DNA of 64,000 nucleotides from Arion vulgaris (lineage: Eukaryota; Mollusca; Gastropoda; Stylommatophora; Arionidae), in the NCBI GenBank assembly GCA_020796225.1, contig CM036775.1, forward strand, positions 13,298,671 to 13,362,670, written 5' to 3'. The notes beneath the pieces are model-generated. The model worked only from the letters and a program-made list of their open reading frames with translations. It had not been told where the DNA came from and made no database searches. This document shows positions 54,411 through 64,000 of the stretch, one piece after another. The stretch's first letter is position 1, and every line of letters begins with the position of its first letter. The position numbers and the translations under genes are program-made.

Positions 54411-54765
54411 GTGGTTGTCTGTGTGAGCGTGTTCGCGGTTTTATGGTTCTCTTTGAGACGAAGAGACGGCTTTGTGGTGATGCAGAGGAAACACTGTGGT
54501 TTTTCTGTCGCACGCAGTGATGGCTGTAGTTTTTCTGTTGGAGAAGAGACATCTCTGTGGTTTATCTATGGGAGACAAAGACAAATGTGTGGTTTTTCTG
54601 AGGGAGAAAGGACATCTCTATGGTTTTTCTGTAAGTCGCTGAGATGACTGGTTTATCTGTGGGAAAAGAGACGCCTCTGTGGTTTTTCTGTCCTACGCAG
54701 AGATGACAGTAGTAATTCTGTCGCACACAGCGATGTCAACAGGAGATCATAGAAACCTTAAGCGT
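54411..54765 (+). repeat. Imperfect ~42-45-bp repeat, TGTGGTTTTTCTG motif
   Basis: TGTGGTTTTTCTGT and GGAGAAGAGACATCTC recur about six times with strong divergence. The 78-codon plus-strand frame over it is open in this copy only; copy I (12770-13020) has a different open frame. I could not recognise a zinc finger or other domain on either strand. Confidence 0.5.
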
Positions 54766-54859
54766 GTCGCTGGAGGAGGCGGTGTAACTGAAGACATATC
54801 TGTTAGATGGTCAACACTTTCATCTTCGACTCGTCACGGGATATAAGAGAGGCGAAAAA

Positions 54860-55080
54860 AGCGAAGGATTTACATTATTGCACTAGGTTTCTCCAAATGT
54901 CTCCATCACTATCGGCAGAAATGACACGCCGTCTGCCGAGATTGTTGCACAAAGCACGAGCTCCTTAGTTCTAGCAATAATATTAATGATCTCATGATAA
55001 ACTTGTTTATGTGACTATGTCTGGATACAAACCTACAACCTTCAATACTACAGACAAACTCATTAACCACTTCGTTATAG
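54860..55080 (-). mobile_element. SINE family B, copy II flank
   Basis: CGGCAGAAATGACACGCC, TGTTGCACAAAGCACGAGCTC match 51600-51690. The degenerate head (GATACAAACCTACAACCTTC, then CTCATTAACCACTTCG on the plus strand) corresponds to the tRNA-like head of 51720-51795. The A-box end has become the unit of the next array. Confidence 0.55.
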
Positions 55081-55320
55081 AGACTCACGAGATTTAAGTA
55101 ACTCATTAACCACTTCGTTATAGAGACTCACCAGATTTCAGAAACTCATTAACCACTTCGTTATAGAGACTCACCAGATTTAAGAAACTCATTAACCACT
55201 TCGTTATAGAGACTCACCAGATTTAAGAAACTCATTAACCACTTCGTTATAGAGACTCACCAGATTTAAGTAACTCATTAACCACTTCGTCATAGAGACT
55301 CACCAGATTTCAGTAAATTG
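55060..55320 (+). repeat. Minisatellite 43-bp unit x6 (copy II only)
   Basis: CATTAACCACTTCGTTATAG followed by AGACTCACCAGATTTAAG recurs at 55060, 55103, 55147, 55190, 55233 and 55276, nearly unchanged. Copy I has no such array at the matching place (about 14160). Confidence 0.9.
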
Positions 55321-55629
55321 TGTCAATGTTCCTTCTGTGGTAGGTGACTAGCTCAGCTCGTAAGATTACACAAACTATAATTATGAGTGAAGCAATCTTC
55401 TGGGGACTCTGTGGCGGACAGGTAAGGTGCTCATCTCTTGCTCCAAGGTATTCAGTTCTTTCCTGCGTGAGTGATCGTATATTTACTAGAGATCCATGAT
55501 CTCAATGTAGATGACATTAAGTTTTTAGTCCTATCGTAGACAGACGATACAACGTAAGTCACGTGTTCAAGTTAAGCATATAAAAGAAGTCTGAGAGTGA
55601 ACAAAGACAAAGAAATAACTATTTTGTCA

Positions 55630-55995
55630 CGAAGTTTTACACATAAGTAAGTTCATCCCTGACGACACACATAAGTAACTTTATCCCTGACGACACACAT
55701 AAGTAAGTTTATCCTTGACGACACACATAAGTAAGTTCATCCCTGACGACACACATAAGTAAGTTTATCCATGTCGACACACATAAGTAAGTTCATCCCT
55801 GACGACACACATAAGTAAGTTTATCCCTGACGACATACATATAAGTTTATCCCTGACGACACACATAAGTAAGTTTATCCTGACGACACACTAAGTAAGT
55901 TTATCCTGACGACACACATAAGTAAGTTTATCCTGACGACACACATAGTACGTTTATCCTGACGACACACTTAAGTAAGTTTATCCTGACGACAC
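55630..55995 (+). repeat. Minisatellite ~28-bp unit, about 13 copies (copy II)
   Basis: GACGACACACATAAGTAAGT followed by TTATCCCT or TCATCCCT. Copy I has two to three units at 14825-14885. Right-hand units are shorter (TTATCCTGACG). Confidence 0.9.
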
Positions 55996-56245
55996 ATAAG
56001 TCGGATGTCCTTGTTAGGTCACAGTCTCCTGTAACCACCGAAGGACACAGCCATGTAAGCAGAAAGGACACAGCCAGGTCAGCAGAGAAAATCTAAACAA
56101 ATTTGAAGTGGATATCCGTGATGAAATAAACAAGATACAAATCTAAACATTAGATTGGTCAAGTGTTGTGGAGACGTGATTGGTTACATATATTTTAATG
56201 TAGAACAGGATGTTTACAGATAATGACCTTCACATTTCCGAGGTC

Positions 56246-56253
56246 TATAAATA
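56246..56253 (+). promoter_or_regulatory. TATA box of FREP-like copy II
   Basis: TATAAATA lies 74 bp upstream of the ATG at 56320, in sequence conserved with copy I (TTACATATATTTTAATGTAG upstream; CAGTTATCACTTTGAGACAA downstream). Start of transcription would fall near 56275-56285. Confidence 0.65.
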
Positions 56254-56319
56254 CTAAGAACAGTTATCACTTTGAGACAAATCAGTTTCTTGTTGTGAGA
56301 CAATCGAGTTGTTTGAAGA

Positions 56320-56407
56320 ATGTCATTTTCAAACTTTTCCAGATGTCTGCTATTTGCGATAACTCTCATAAGTAGCGTTTCTCTATCCTACGCTTCGACA
56401 TCAGCAG
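56320..56407 (+). CDS. FREP-like first coding exon, signal peptide (intact)
   Basis: The exon encodes a 29-residue secretory signal: a short n-region (MSFSNFSR), a hydrophobic core (CLLFAITLISSVSLS) and small residues suited to cleavage (SYASTSA). It ends one base into a Gly codon and meets a consensus donor, CAG|GTAAGT, at 56408. That phase fits the acceptor of the fibrinogen-domain exon at 19421 in copy I. The matching copy I exon (15194-15279) is frameshifted. Assignment as fibrinogen-related rests on this exon being the paralogue of the one upstream of the FReD exon. The rest of this copy's gene would lie right of the window, beyond the satellite. Confidence 0.7.
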
Positions 56408-56520
56408 GTAAGTTTTACCTTAGTATTCTGTTGTCAGGGTGCTATTTTACTGTCAATGAAAACCTTTCCTTCCATCCTTTCACTCACTTGAAATATTCTC
56501 TATATTTTCAATGCTGCCTC

Positions 56521-57139
56521 TAGGGTTGACAATTTAGCATTTTTCATGCCAGATTTAGCATTATTTTTGGCGATTAAAGATTTGGATCTAGCATTTAGCA
56601 GAAAAATGAGAAAATTAGCATCAAAACCAAATTAGTTAGCATTTTTATATATTTATTTTAGTTTGGTAATCAGCAGCATGAATATCGTGAAAAACAAAAA
56701 GAGAAACAAAATGCAACTGCCCATGCTTTCAGTAAGTCTTGCAGTAAAATATGGCTTAAAGAGGCATAACAAATGCTGCAAAAACCTAAGTTTGAATTAC
56801 CTAAAGATGTCACCGCCAAAATTGAAACAAAGGACTCATATGACCACGACAAAAAAAACCTTCTAAAGATTTGCTGTATGATTGCTCAAATGCCCTAGAA
56901 GATGTGCAATTTGATTGCTCAAATGCCCTAGAAGATGTGCAATTTGATTGCTCAAAGACTCTAGAAGATGTGCAGTCTGAATTCTCCAATTATGCTGAAA
57001 TACTATTCGAGCTGTAATTAATACATCACAATTGATAAGTAAATTACGTTTTGACATTAATTTATCATATACAAAATATTTTCTAGCATTTTTCTTCTAA
57101 AATCTAGCATCTAAAGCAGATTTACATTTGGCAACCCTG
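56521..57139 (+). mobile_element. hAT-like non-autonomous element in intron 1 with short minisatellite
   Basis: Left end TAGGGTTGACAATTTAGC and the inverse of the right end, CAGGGTTGCCAAATG, form a terminal inverted repeat. Flanks are GCTGCCTC (56513-56520) and GCTGCTTT (57140-57147), an 8-bp duplication with two mismatches; copy I has GCTGCTTC on its right. The interior is AT-rich, with TTAGCA motifs, and carries three ~33-bp units at 56875-56980. No transposase. Confidence 0.6.
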
Positions 57140-57631
57140 GCTGCTTTTGATAAACTTAATTATCTTCTATAGCTCATACAGAGATCCATGTAGCTTGCAG
57201 TGTTGTTTCACTAAGACAGTGAGTTTGACAGTGGCGTATGCTCCATGAATGCAGACCATGCATTAGTTAGTTTGTTCCTTTCTTGCCAAAGGCGGCACAT
57301 AGGGCAGAGTTTTAAGATCTCCATGTAATGCGGTTTGATGCTAGCAGTTGGAGATCTCGTATGGTTTTACATCCCAACAGCTTACTTTCTTGTTGGATTG
57401 TTCTTCGAAGAATGGTCTTGGGTCTTCCACGTTTTCTTTTCTCAACTGGTGACCACATAAGGACTTGTTGATTTAGTCTCTTTTGTCTGATCTAAGAACA
57501 TGACCTAAATATTTCCACCTTCGCTTCATTATAATATTGTACCATTATATGTTACATATGGCCTGCAAGTAATTTCTACATACCGCTCTATCCTGGGCAA
57601 CTCGCTCAATCTCCTCCATGGAACATCGGTC

Positions 57632-58735
57632 TCAGTCGGTCTTTAATCCTATGCTACTATTTGCTGCCCCCAATAGTGTGTCCTTTATCTTAGTCCATTT
57701 GTCTTCAATGTTCTTCTGTTCATTTTCACCATTGAGTAACTCAAACCTATTCTTAAGTTTGAGCTGATATTCCTCTTTTACTTCTTTATTTTGTAGCCTG
57801 TGACTGTCTATTCGCAGTTGTTCTATTTTAGTATGGTGAATTTTCAATTTCAGTTTCAATTTACCTATGCATAAATTATGATCACTTCCTACATCTGCCC
57901 CTCTGTATGCACGGACATCCAGCAATGATATTCTAAATTATGTATTTATGCACATATGGTCAATCTGATTCCTGGTCACTCCATCTGGTGAGTGCCAAGT
58001 AAGTTTATGAATTTCCTTATGTGCAAAGATGGTACCTCCAATTACTAAGTTGACAGCATACATAACTCCGCCAGTCTTTCTCCATTCTCATTCATTGTGT
58101 TTATTCCTTGTTTTCCTATAGCTCTTTCTACCCCTACATTATCACTTCCAACCTTGGCATTAAAGTCCCCATTACTACTAACAGGTCATGTTTTGGGTCT
58201 TGTTAATTTGATCTTGTAGTTGCTCATAAAATATGTCTTTCTTATCATCGTCAGCCTCGTTTGTTGGTGCATAATACTGCAGTATTGTCATATTGACATG
58301 CCTGGTACTGAAGCGGGCTTTGATTATCCGACTCGAGATGGGTTCCCATTCTAACATGCTCTTTGCTACTCTAGGTGTCATCATTATACCCACTCCTTCA
58401 AAATGCTTACCATCTTCTCTCCTGATATATGAAAGTTAATCCACTAACTACTCTTCTATCTGTTCCAGGCCATCTCACCTCACTTAACCTCAGTATGTCC
58501 AGCTCGTATCTCTTCATTTCTTCTGCAATTTGGGCTAATTTTGTAGCCGTTGCCACCGTTCTCACATTCCAAAATCCAATTTTAGTGTGTGTGTTTTTGA
58601 GCCAAGTTTGCTGACTTCCGCAAAGCGGCTTTAAATCAGCAACTGTCATTGATGCACTAGTGCACGCACACCACCTGGCTGGTCAATTTCTTGTGATGAG
58701 GTAGCTGGCCTCACGCACAAGTTCTCCTTCTTTTT
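57632..58735 (-). pseudogene. LINE apurinic-type endonuclease domain, part of chimera
   Basis: Minus strand: KIGFWNVRTVATATKLAQIA, KRYELDILRLSEVRWPG (58600-58480; N and E active-site blocks), HVNMTILQYYAPTNEADDDK (58300), DIFYEQLQDQIN, then MLDVRAYRGADVGSDHNLCI (57925-57865; catalytic SDH). The GDFNAKVG-type block near 58170 is frameshifted. The leader (58735-58650) reads MPVPSPDEKEGELVREASYL. Order within the domain is normal, but it lies downstream of RT. Confidence 0.85.
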
Positions 58736-58769
58736 CATCTGGACTTGGAACCGGCATTGGCAGAGTTAT

Positions 58770-59464
58770 AGCAATACAAGAGTTTATTTCTTTCATCGTG
58801 GTTCCGTTGTTCGACACTTTACTACCTAAATATGTATATTGTTTAACTTTCTTCAGTGTTTGGTAATTTATTACGATGTTGTCTATCGATTTGGTGAGGT
58901 TCATAATTTTGGTCTTGGCAGAATTAATCTGAAGACCAACCTGTTCTATAAGTGTACAAAGATTGCTCGTTAGTTTGTGGGTTGCTAGTGTGGTTGAATT
59001 CAATATGACCACATCATCGGCAACGTCAAGACCAAATAGTTATTAAGCCATTTCATGCCTCTTTGATCATCTTAGGCCATTTGCATGATCCAGTGTATAG
59101 CTATCCACAAAACATTGTTGATATAACCGCAGCCCTGTTTCACACCCGAATTGACTGTCAACCAGTCTGAGTTTCCTGCATCTGTTCTTACACAGCAGGA
59201 TGCTTCAGAATAGAAGGCTTTGATACTATTGATGTATTTTTCCTGGAAACCGTAGGTCTTGAGAATCTCACAGAGAGTAGAACGATGGAGACTATCAAAC
59301 GCTTTCTGAAAGTCTATAAAATGTATCACTAGTGGTGACTGGAATTCAATTGATTCTTCTATAATGGATCTCAGCGTGAAGATGTGATCGGTACATGAAC
59401 GATGTGGACGAAAGCAAGCTTGTTCTTCTCTTAGTCTTGCGTCGACGGTTTTCTGCCTCCCCAT
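58770..59464 (-). pseudogene. LINE RT palm and thumb, part of chimera
   Basis: Minus strand: RLREEQACFRPHRSCTDHIF, LVIHFIDFQKAFDSLHRSTL (first catalytic Asp region), AFYSEASCCVRTDAGNSDW, VNSGVKQGCG (GxxQGC block), then, after a frameshift, a stretch where YADD would lie (VADDVVILNS in another frame near 59030-59000), IEQVGLQINSAKTKIMNL, YTYLGSKVSNNGTTMKEINS. Well-preserved but frame-broken. Same family as LINE-A at 21300-33850. Confidence 0.85.
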
Positions 59465-59542
59465 TAAAATGCAGAAATAGTTTTGACAGGTGTTGATAGC
59501 AAGTTATTCCACCAAATGTTAAAATTTGACAAATCGTTTTTT

Positions 59543-59955
59543 TTTTAATGACTTAAAGTTTTAAAATGTAAATAAATAATTAATAATATTAAATAGTTAC
59601 AATAAATAATTTAATTTTTATTTGAAACAAAAATAATTATTTGATTCTAACAATCTTGGGAATTATGTTGAAGTTTAACATGTATTAGCAGAGTTTGATG
59701 AGAAATGAAACCAACATCTCAAGCCATCAAGTATGTTTACGGAACTATCAGCGTTAATATAAAACTACATTATCCTGCATGAACAATTTGATAACAACAG
59801 AAGTGAAAACCATATTCTATTCTACAGATTTGTTACAATCTTGGTTGATGAGACTTCAGATGTAACAAACTTTATCTCAACTATTGATGGTATTTAGATG
59901 ATGTTTATAATGACAATATAAAGGAAATATTTGCTAGATTTCAGAATTTTAGCTC
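59543..59955 (+). other. Intron 1 of copy II resumes; no gene
   Basis: 59543-59625 matches 16465-16545. After that (59640-59955) the sequence is AT-rich. One plus-strand stretch (TTACAATCTTGGTTGATGAG) resembles a short hAT/ZMYM-type VDET motif but is too short to claim. Confidence 0.45.
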
Positions 59956-59959
59956 AGTT

Positions 59960-62900
59960 AGGTTTGCACATGCATTAGCAAAACTGGCTATCGAATGTCT
60001 CAATAAGTGTAACTGTAGGGACATTAGCAAAACTGGCTATCGAATGTCTCAATAAGTGTAACTGTAGGGACATTAGCAAAACTGACTATCGATTGTCTCA
60101 TCGATAAGTGTAACTGTAGGGACATTAGCAAAACTGGCTATCGATTGTCTCATCGATAAGTGTAACTGGGGACATTAGCAAAACTGGCTATCGATTGTCT
60201 CATCGATAAGTGTAACTGTAGGGACATTAACAAAACTGACTATCTATTGTCTCAATAAGTGTAACTGTAGGAACATTAAGAAAACTGGCTACGATTGTCT
60301 CAAAGGTAACTGTAGGGACATTAACAAAACTGGCTATCGATTGTCTCAATAAGTGTAACTGTAGGGACATTAACAAAACTGGCTATCTATTGTCTCAATA
60401 AGGGTAACTGTAGGGACATTAACAAAACTGGCTATCGATTGTCTCGATAAGTGTAACTGTAGGGATATTAACAAAACTGGCTATCGATTGTCTCAATAAG
60501 TGTAACTGTAGGAACATTAACACAACTGGCTATCGATTGTCTCAATAAGTGTAACTGTAGAGACATTAACAAAACTGACTATCTATTGTCTCAATAAGTG
60601 TAACTGTAGGAACATTAACAAAACTGGCTATCGAATGTCTCGATAAGTGTAACTGTAGGGACATTAACAAAACTGGCTATCGATTGTCTCAATAAGTGTA
60701 ACTGTAGGACATTAACAAACTGGCTATCGAATGTCTCAATAAGTGTAACTGTAGGGACATTAACAAAACTGGCTATCTATTGTCTCAATAAGTGTAACTG
60801 TAGGAACATTAACAAAACTGGCTATCGAATGTCTCGATAAGTGTAACTGTAGGGACATTAACAAAACTGGCTATCGATTGTCTCAATAAGTGTAACTGTA
60901 GGGACATTAACAAAACTGGCTATCGAATGTCTCAATAAGTGTAACTGTAGGGACATTAACAAAACTGGCTATCTATTGTCTCAATAAGTGTAACTGTAGG
61001 AACATTAGCAAAACTGGCTATCGATTGTCTCAATAAGTGTAACTGTAGGGACATTAACAAAACTGGCTATCGATTGTCTCGATAAGTGTAACTGTAGGGA
61101 CATTAACAAAACTGGCTATCGAATGTCTCGATATGTAACTGTAGGACATTAACAAAACTGGCTATCGATTGTCTCAATAAGTGTAACTGTAGGGACATTA
61201 GCAAAACTGGCTATCGATTGTCTCAATAAGTGTAACTGTAGGGACATTAACAAAACTGGCTATCGATTGTCTCAATAAGTGTAACTGTAGGGACATTAGC
61301 AAAACTGGCTATCGATTGTCTCAATAAGTGTAACTGTAGAGACATTAACAAAACTGGCTATCGATTGTCTCAATAAGTGTAACTGTAGGGACATTAACAA
61401 AACTGGCTATCGATTGTCTCAATAAGTGTAACTGTAGGAACATTAACAAAACTGGCTATCGAATGTCTCGATAAGTGTAACTGTAGGGACATTAACAAAA
61501 CTGGCTATCGATTGTCTCAATAAGTGTAACTGTAGGGATATTAACAAAACTGGCTATCGATTGTCTCGATAAGTGTAACTGTAGGGATATTAACAAAACT
61601 GGCTATCGATTGTCTCAATAAGTGTAACTGTAGGAACATTAGCAAAACTGGCTATCGATTGTCTCGATAAGTGTAACTGTAGGGACATTAACAAAACTGG
61701 CTATCGAATGTCTCGATAAGTGTAACTGTAGGGACATTAACAAAACTAGCTATCGATTGTCTCGATAAGTGTAACTGTAGGGACATTAACAAAACTGGCT
61801 ATCGATTGTCTCACAAGTGTAACAGCAGGACATTAGCAAAACTGGCTATCGATTGTCTCGATAAGTGTAACTGTAGAGACATTAACAAAACTGGCTATCG
61901 ATTGTCTCAATAAGTGTAACTGTAGGGACATTAACAAAACTGGCTATCGATTGTCTCAATAAGTGTAACTGTAGGGACATTAGCAAAACTGGCTATCGAT
62001 TGTCTCAATAAGTGTAACTGTAGAGACATTAACAAAACTGGCTATCGATTGTCTCAATAAGTGTAACTGTAGGGACATTAACAAAACTGGCTATCGATTG
62101 TCTAAATAAGTGTAACTGTAGGGACATTAACAAAACTGGCTATCGATTGTCTAAATAAGTGTAACTGTAGGGACATTAGCAAAACTGGCTATCGATTGTC
62201 TCAATAAGTGTAACTGTAGGGACATTAACAAAACTAGCTATCGATTGTCTCAATAAGTGTAACTGTAGGGACATTAACAAAACTGGCTATCGATTGTCTC
62301 AATAAGTGTAACTGTAGGGACATTAGCAAAACTGGCTATCGATTGTCTCAATAAGTGTAACTGTAGAGACATTAACAAAACTGGCTATCGATTGTCTCAA
62401 TAAGTGTAACTGTAGGGACATTAGCAAAACTGGCTATCGATTGTCTCAATAAGTGTAACTGTAGAGACATTAACAAAACTGGCTATCGATTGTCTCAATA
62501 AGTGTAACTGTAGGGACATTAGCAAAACTGGCTATCGATTGTCTCAATAAGTGTAACTGTAGAGACATTATAAAACTGGCTATCGATTGTCTCAATAAGT
62601 GTAACTGTAGGGACATTAACAAAACTGACTATCTATTGTCTCAATAAGTGTAACTGTAGGGACATTAACAAAACTGGCTATCGATTGTCTCAATAAGTGT
62701 AACTGTAGGAACATTAACAAAACTGGCTATCGATTGTCTCAATAAGTGTAACTGTAGGACATTAGCAAACTGGCTATCGATTGTCTCAATAAGTGTAACT
62801 GTAGGACATTAACAAACTGGCTATCGAATGTCTCAATAAGTGTAACTGTAGAGACATTAACAAAACTGGCTATCTATTGTCTCGATAAGTGTAACTGTAG

Positions 62901-64000
62901 GGACATTAACAAAACTGGCTATCGATTGTCTCATCGATAAGTGTAACTGTAGGGACATTAACAAAACTGACTATCTATTGTCTCAATAAGTGTAACTGTA
63001 GAGACATTAACAAAACTGGCTATCGATTGTCTCAATAAGTGTAACTGTAGGGACATTAACAAAACTGGCTATCGATTGTCTCAATAAGTGTAACTGTAGG
63101 GACATTAGCAAAACTGGCTATCGATTGTCTCAATAAGTGTAACTGTACAGACATTAACAAAACTGGCTATCGATTGTCTCAATAAGGTAACTGTAGGACA
63201 TTAACAAAACTGACTATCTATTGTCTCAATAAAGTGAACTGTAGGGACATTAACAAAACTGGCTATCGATTGTCTCAATAAGTGTAACTGTAGGGACATT
63301 AACACAACTGGCTATCGAATGTCTCAATAAGTGTAACTGTAGGGACATTAACAAAACTGGCTATCGATTGTCTCAATAAGTGTAACTGTAGGTACATTAG
63401 CAAAACTGGCTATCGAATGTCTCGATAAGTGTAACTGTAGGGACATTAACAAAACTGGCTATCGATTGTCTCGATAAGTGTAACTGTAGAGACATTAACA
63501 AAACTGGCTATCGATTGTCTCGATAAGTGTAACTGTAGGGACATTAACAAAACTGGCTATCGATTGTCTCGATAAGTGTAACTGTAGAGACATTAACAAA
63601 ACTCTTATCGATTGTCTCAATAAGTGTAACTGTAGGAACATTAACAAAACTGACTATCTATTGTCTCAATAAGTGTAACTGTAGAGACATTAACAAAACT
63701 GGCTATCGATTGTCTCAATAAGTGTAACTGTAGGGATATTAACAAAACTGGCTATCGATTGTCTCAATAAGTGTAACTGTAGGGACATTAACAAAACTGG
63801 CTATCGATTGTCTCGATAAGTGTAACGTAGAGACTTAACAAAACTGGCTATCGATTGTCTCGATAAGTGTAACTGTAGGACATTAACAAAACTGGCTATC
63901 GATTGTCTCGATAATGAACTGTAGAGACATTAACAAAACTGGCTATCGATTGTCTCAATAAGTGTAACTGTAGGAACATTAACAAAACTGACTATCTATT
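59960..64000 (+). repeat. 49-bp satellite, about 82 copies, continues beyond the window
   Basis: Unit: ACATTAACAAAACTGGCTAT, CGATTGTCTCAATAAGTGTA, ACTGTAGGG. Variant sites: AAC/AGC, CGATT/CGAAT/CTATT, AATAAG/GATAAG/ATCGATAAG and GGGAC/GGAAC/AGAGAC. Variants form higher-order units (see findings). It starts abruptly after unique sequence. No coding potential. Confidence 0.97.

Larger units (their letters stand above)
57265..59540 (-). mobile_element. Chimeric LINE insertion in intron 1 of copy II
   Basis: Copy I gives the empty site (about 16455-16465), since 57150-57262 and 59543-59625 flank this LINE but are adjacent in copy I. Minus-strand order is unusual: RT (59464-58770), then a 5' leader and endonuclease (58735-57632), then a C-terminal tail (57600-57340; EEIERVAQDRAVWRNYLQ type). 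A normal LINE has endonuclease before RT, so a second LINE's 5' part interrupts the first, or the copy recombined. Confidence 0.75.

Noticed and set aside
54411..54647. Possible C2H2 zinc-finger remnant on the minus strand
   Set aside because: Short EKP-like strings appear, but the Cys/His spacing does not fit; the repeat explains the pattern.
59960..64000. CRISPR-like array
   Set aside because: The 49-bp units are contiguous, without unique spacers, in an animal genome; it is a satellite.

Overview
This is a 64 kb window of animal nuclear DNA. Introns, TATA-type promoters, LINEs, tRNA-derived SINEs, Penelope-like elements, hAT-type elements and kilobase-scale minisatellites all say eukaryote. 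A fibrinogen-related lectin gene with a one-exon signal peptide, together with the retroelement types, points to a mollusc, most likely a gastropod; the species cannot be fixed from the sequence. One 100-N scaffold gap lies at 9575-9674. Many near-identical repeats differ mainly by small indels, so single frameshifts may be consensus errors.

Layout. 1-6088: an LTR retrotransposon on the minus strand, cut by the window edge, with gag-like ORFs but no visible pol, and two internal minisatellites. It sits in a degraded LINE (6089-6760) that also carries a SINE with a perfect target-site duplication. 6770-16545: a mosaic flank ending in the promoter and first exon of a fibrinogen-related gene. 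16850-19420: LINE debris, including an I-clade-like LINE with an inverted 5' part. 19421-20158: the fibrinogen C-terminal domain (FReD) exon. 20222-21262: minisatellites split by a LINE insertion. 21300-33850: one minus-strand LINE split by three head-to-tail Penelope-like elements (22137-31981). 33997-34871: a hAT-type non-autonomous element holding a SINE and a trinucleotide tract. 34880-47780: a second mosaic of the same flanking blocks plus LINE pieces. 48250-51145: a 45-bp minisatellite. 51150-52035: a hAT-transposase-like fragment. 52040-57260: a third version of the flank with an intact signal-peptide exon (56320-56407), then a chimeric LINE insertion (57265-59540). 59960-64000: a 49-bp satellite running off the window.

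The only host gene material I can support is the fibrinogen-related (FREP-like) locus. Copy I has promoter, exon 1 and FReD exon (15123-20158) but several frame breaks. Copy II has promoter, exon 1 and the start of intron 1, with the FReD exon presumably beyond the right edge. Comparing the copies gives empty sites for several insertions and shows different minisatellites expanded in each copy. Everything else is mobile DNA, its remains, or tandem repeats. I found no rRNA, functional tRNA or CRISPR.
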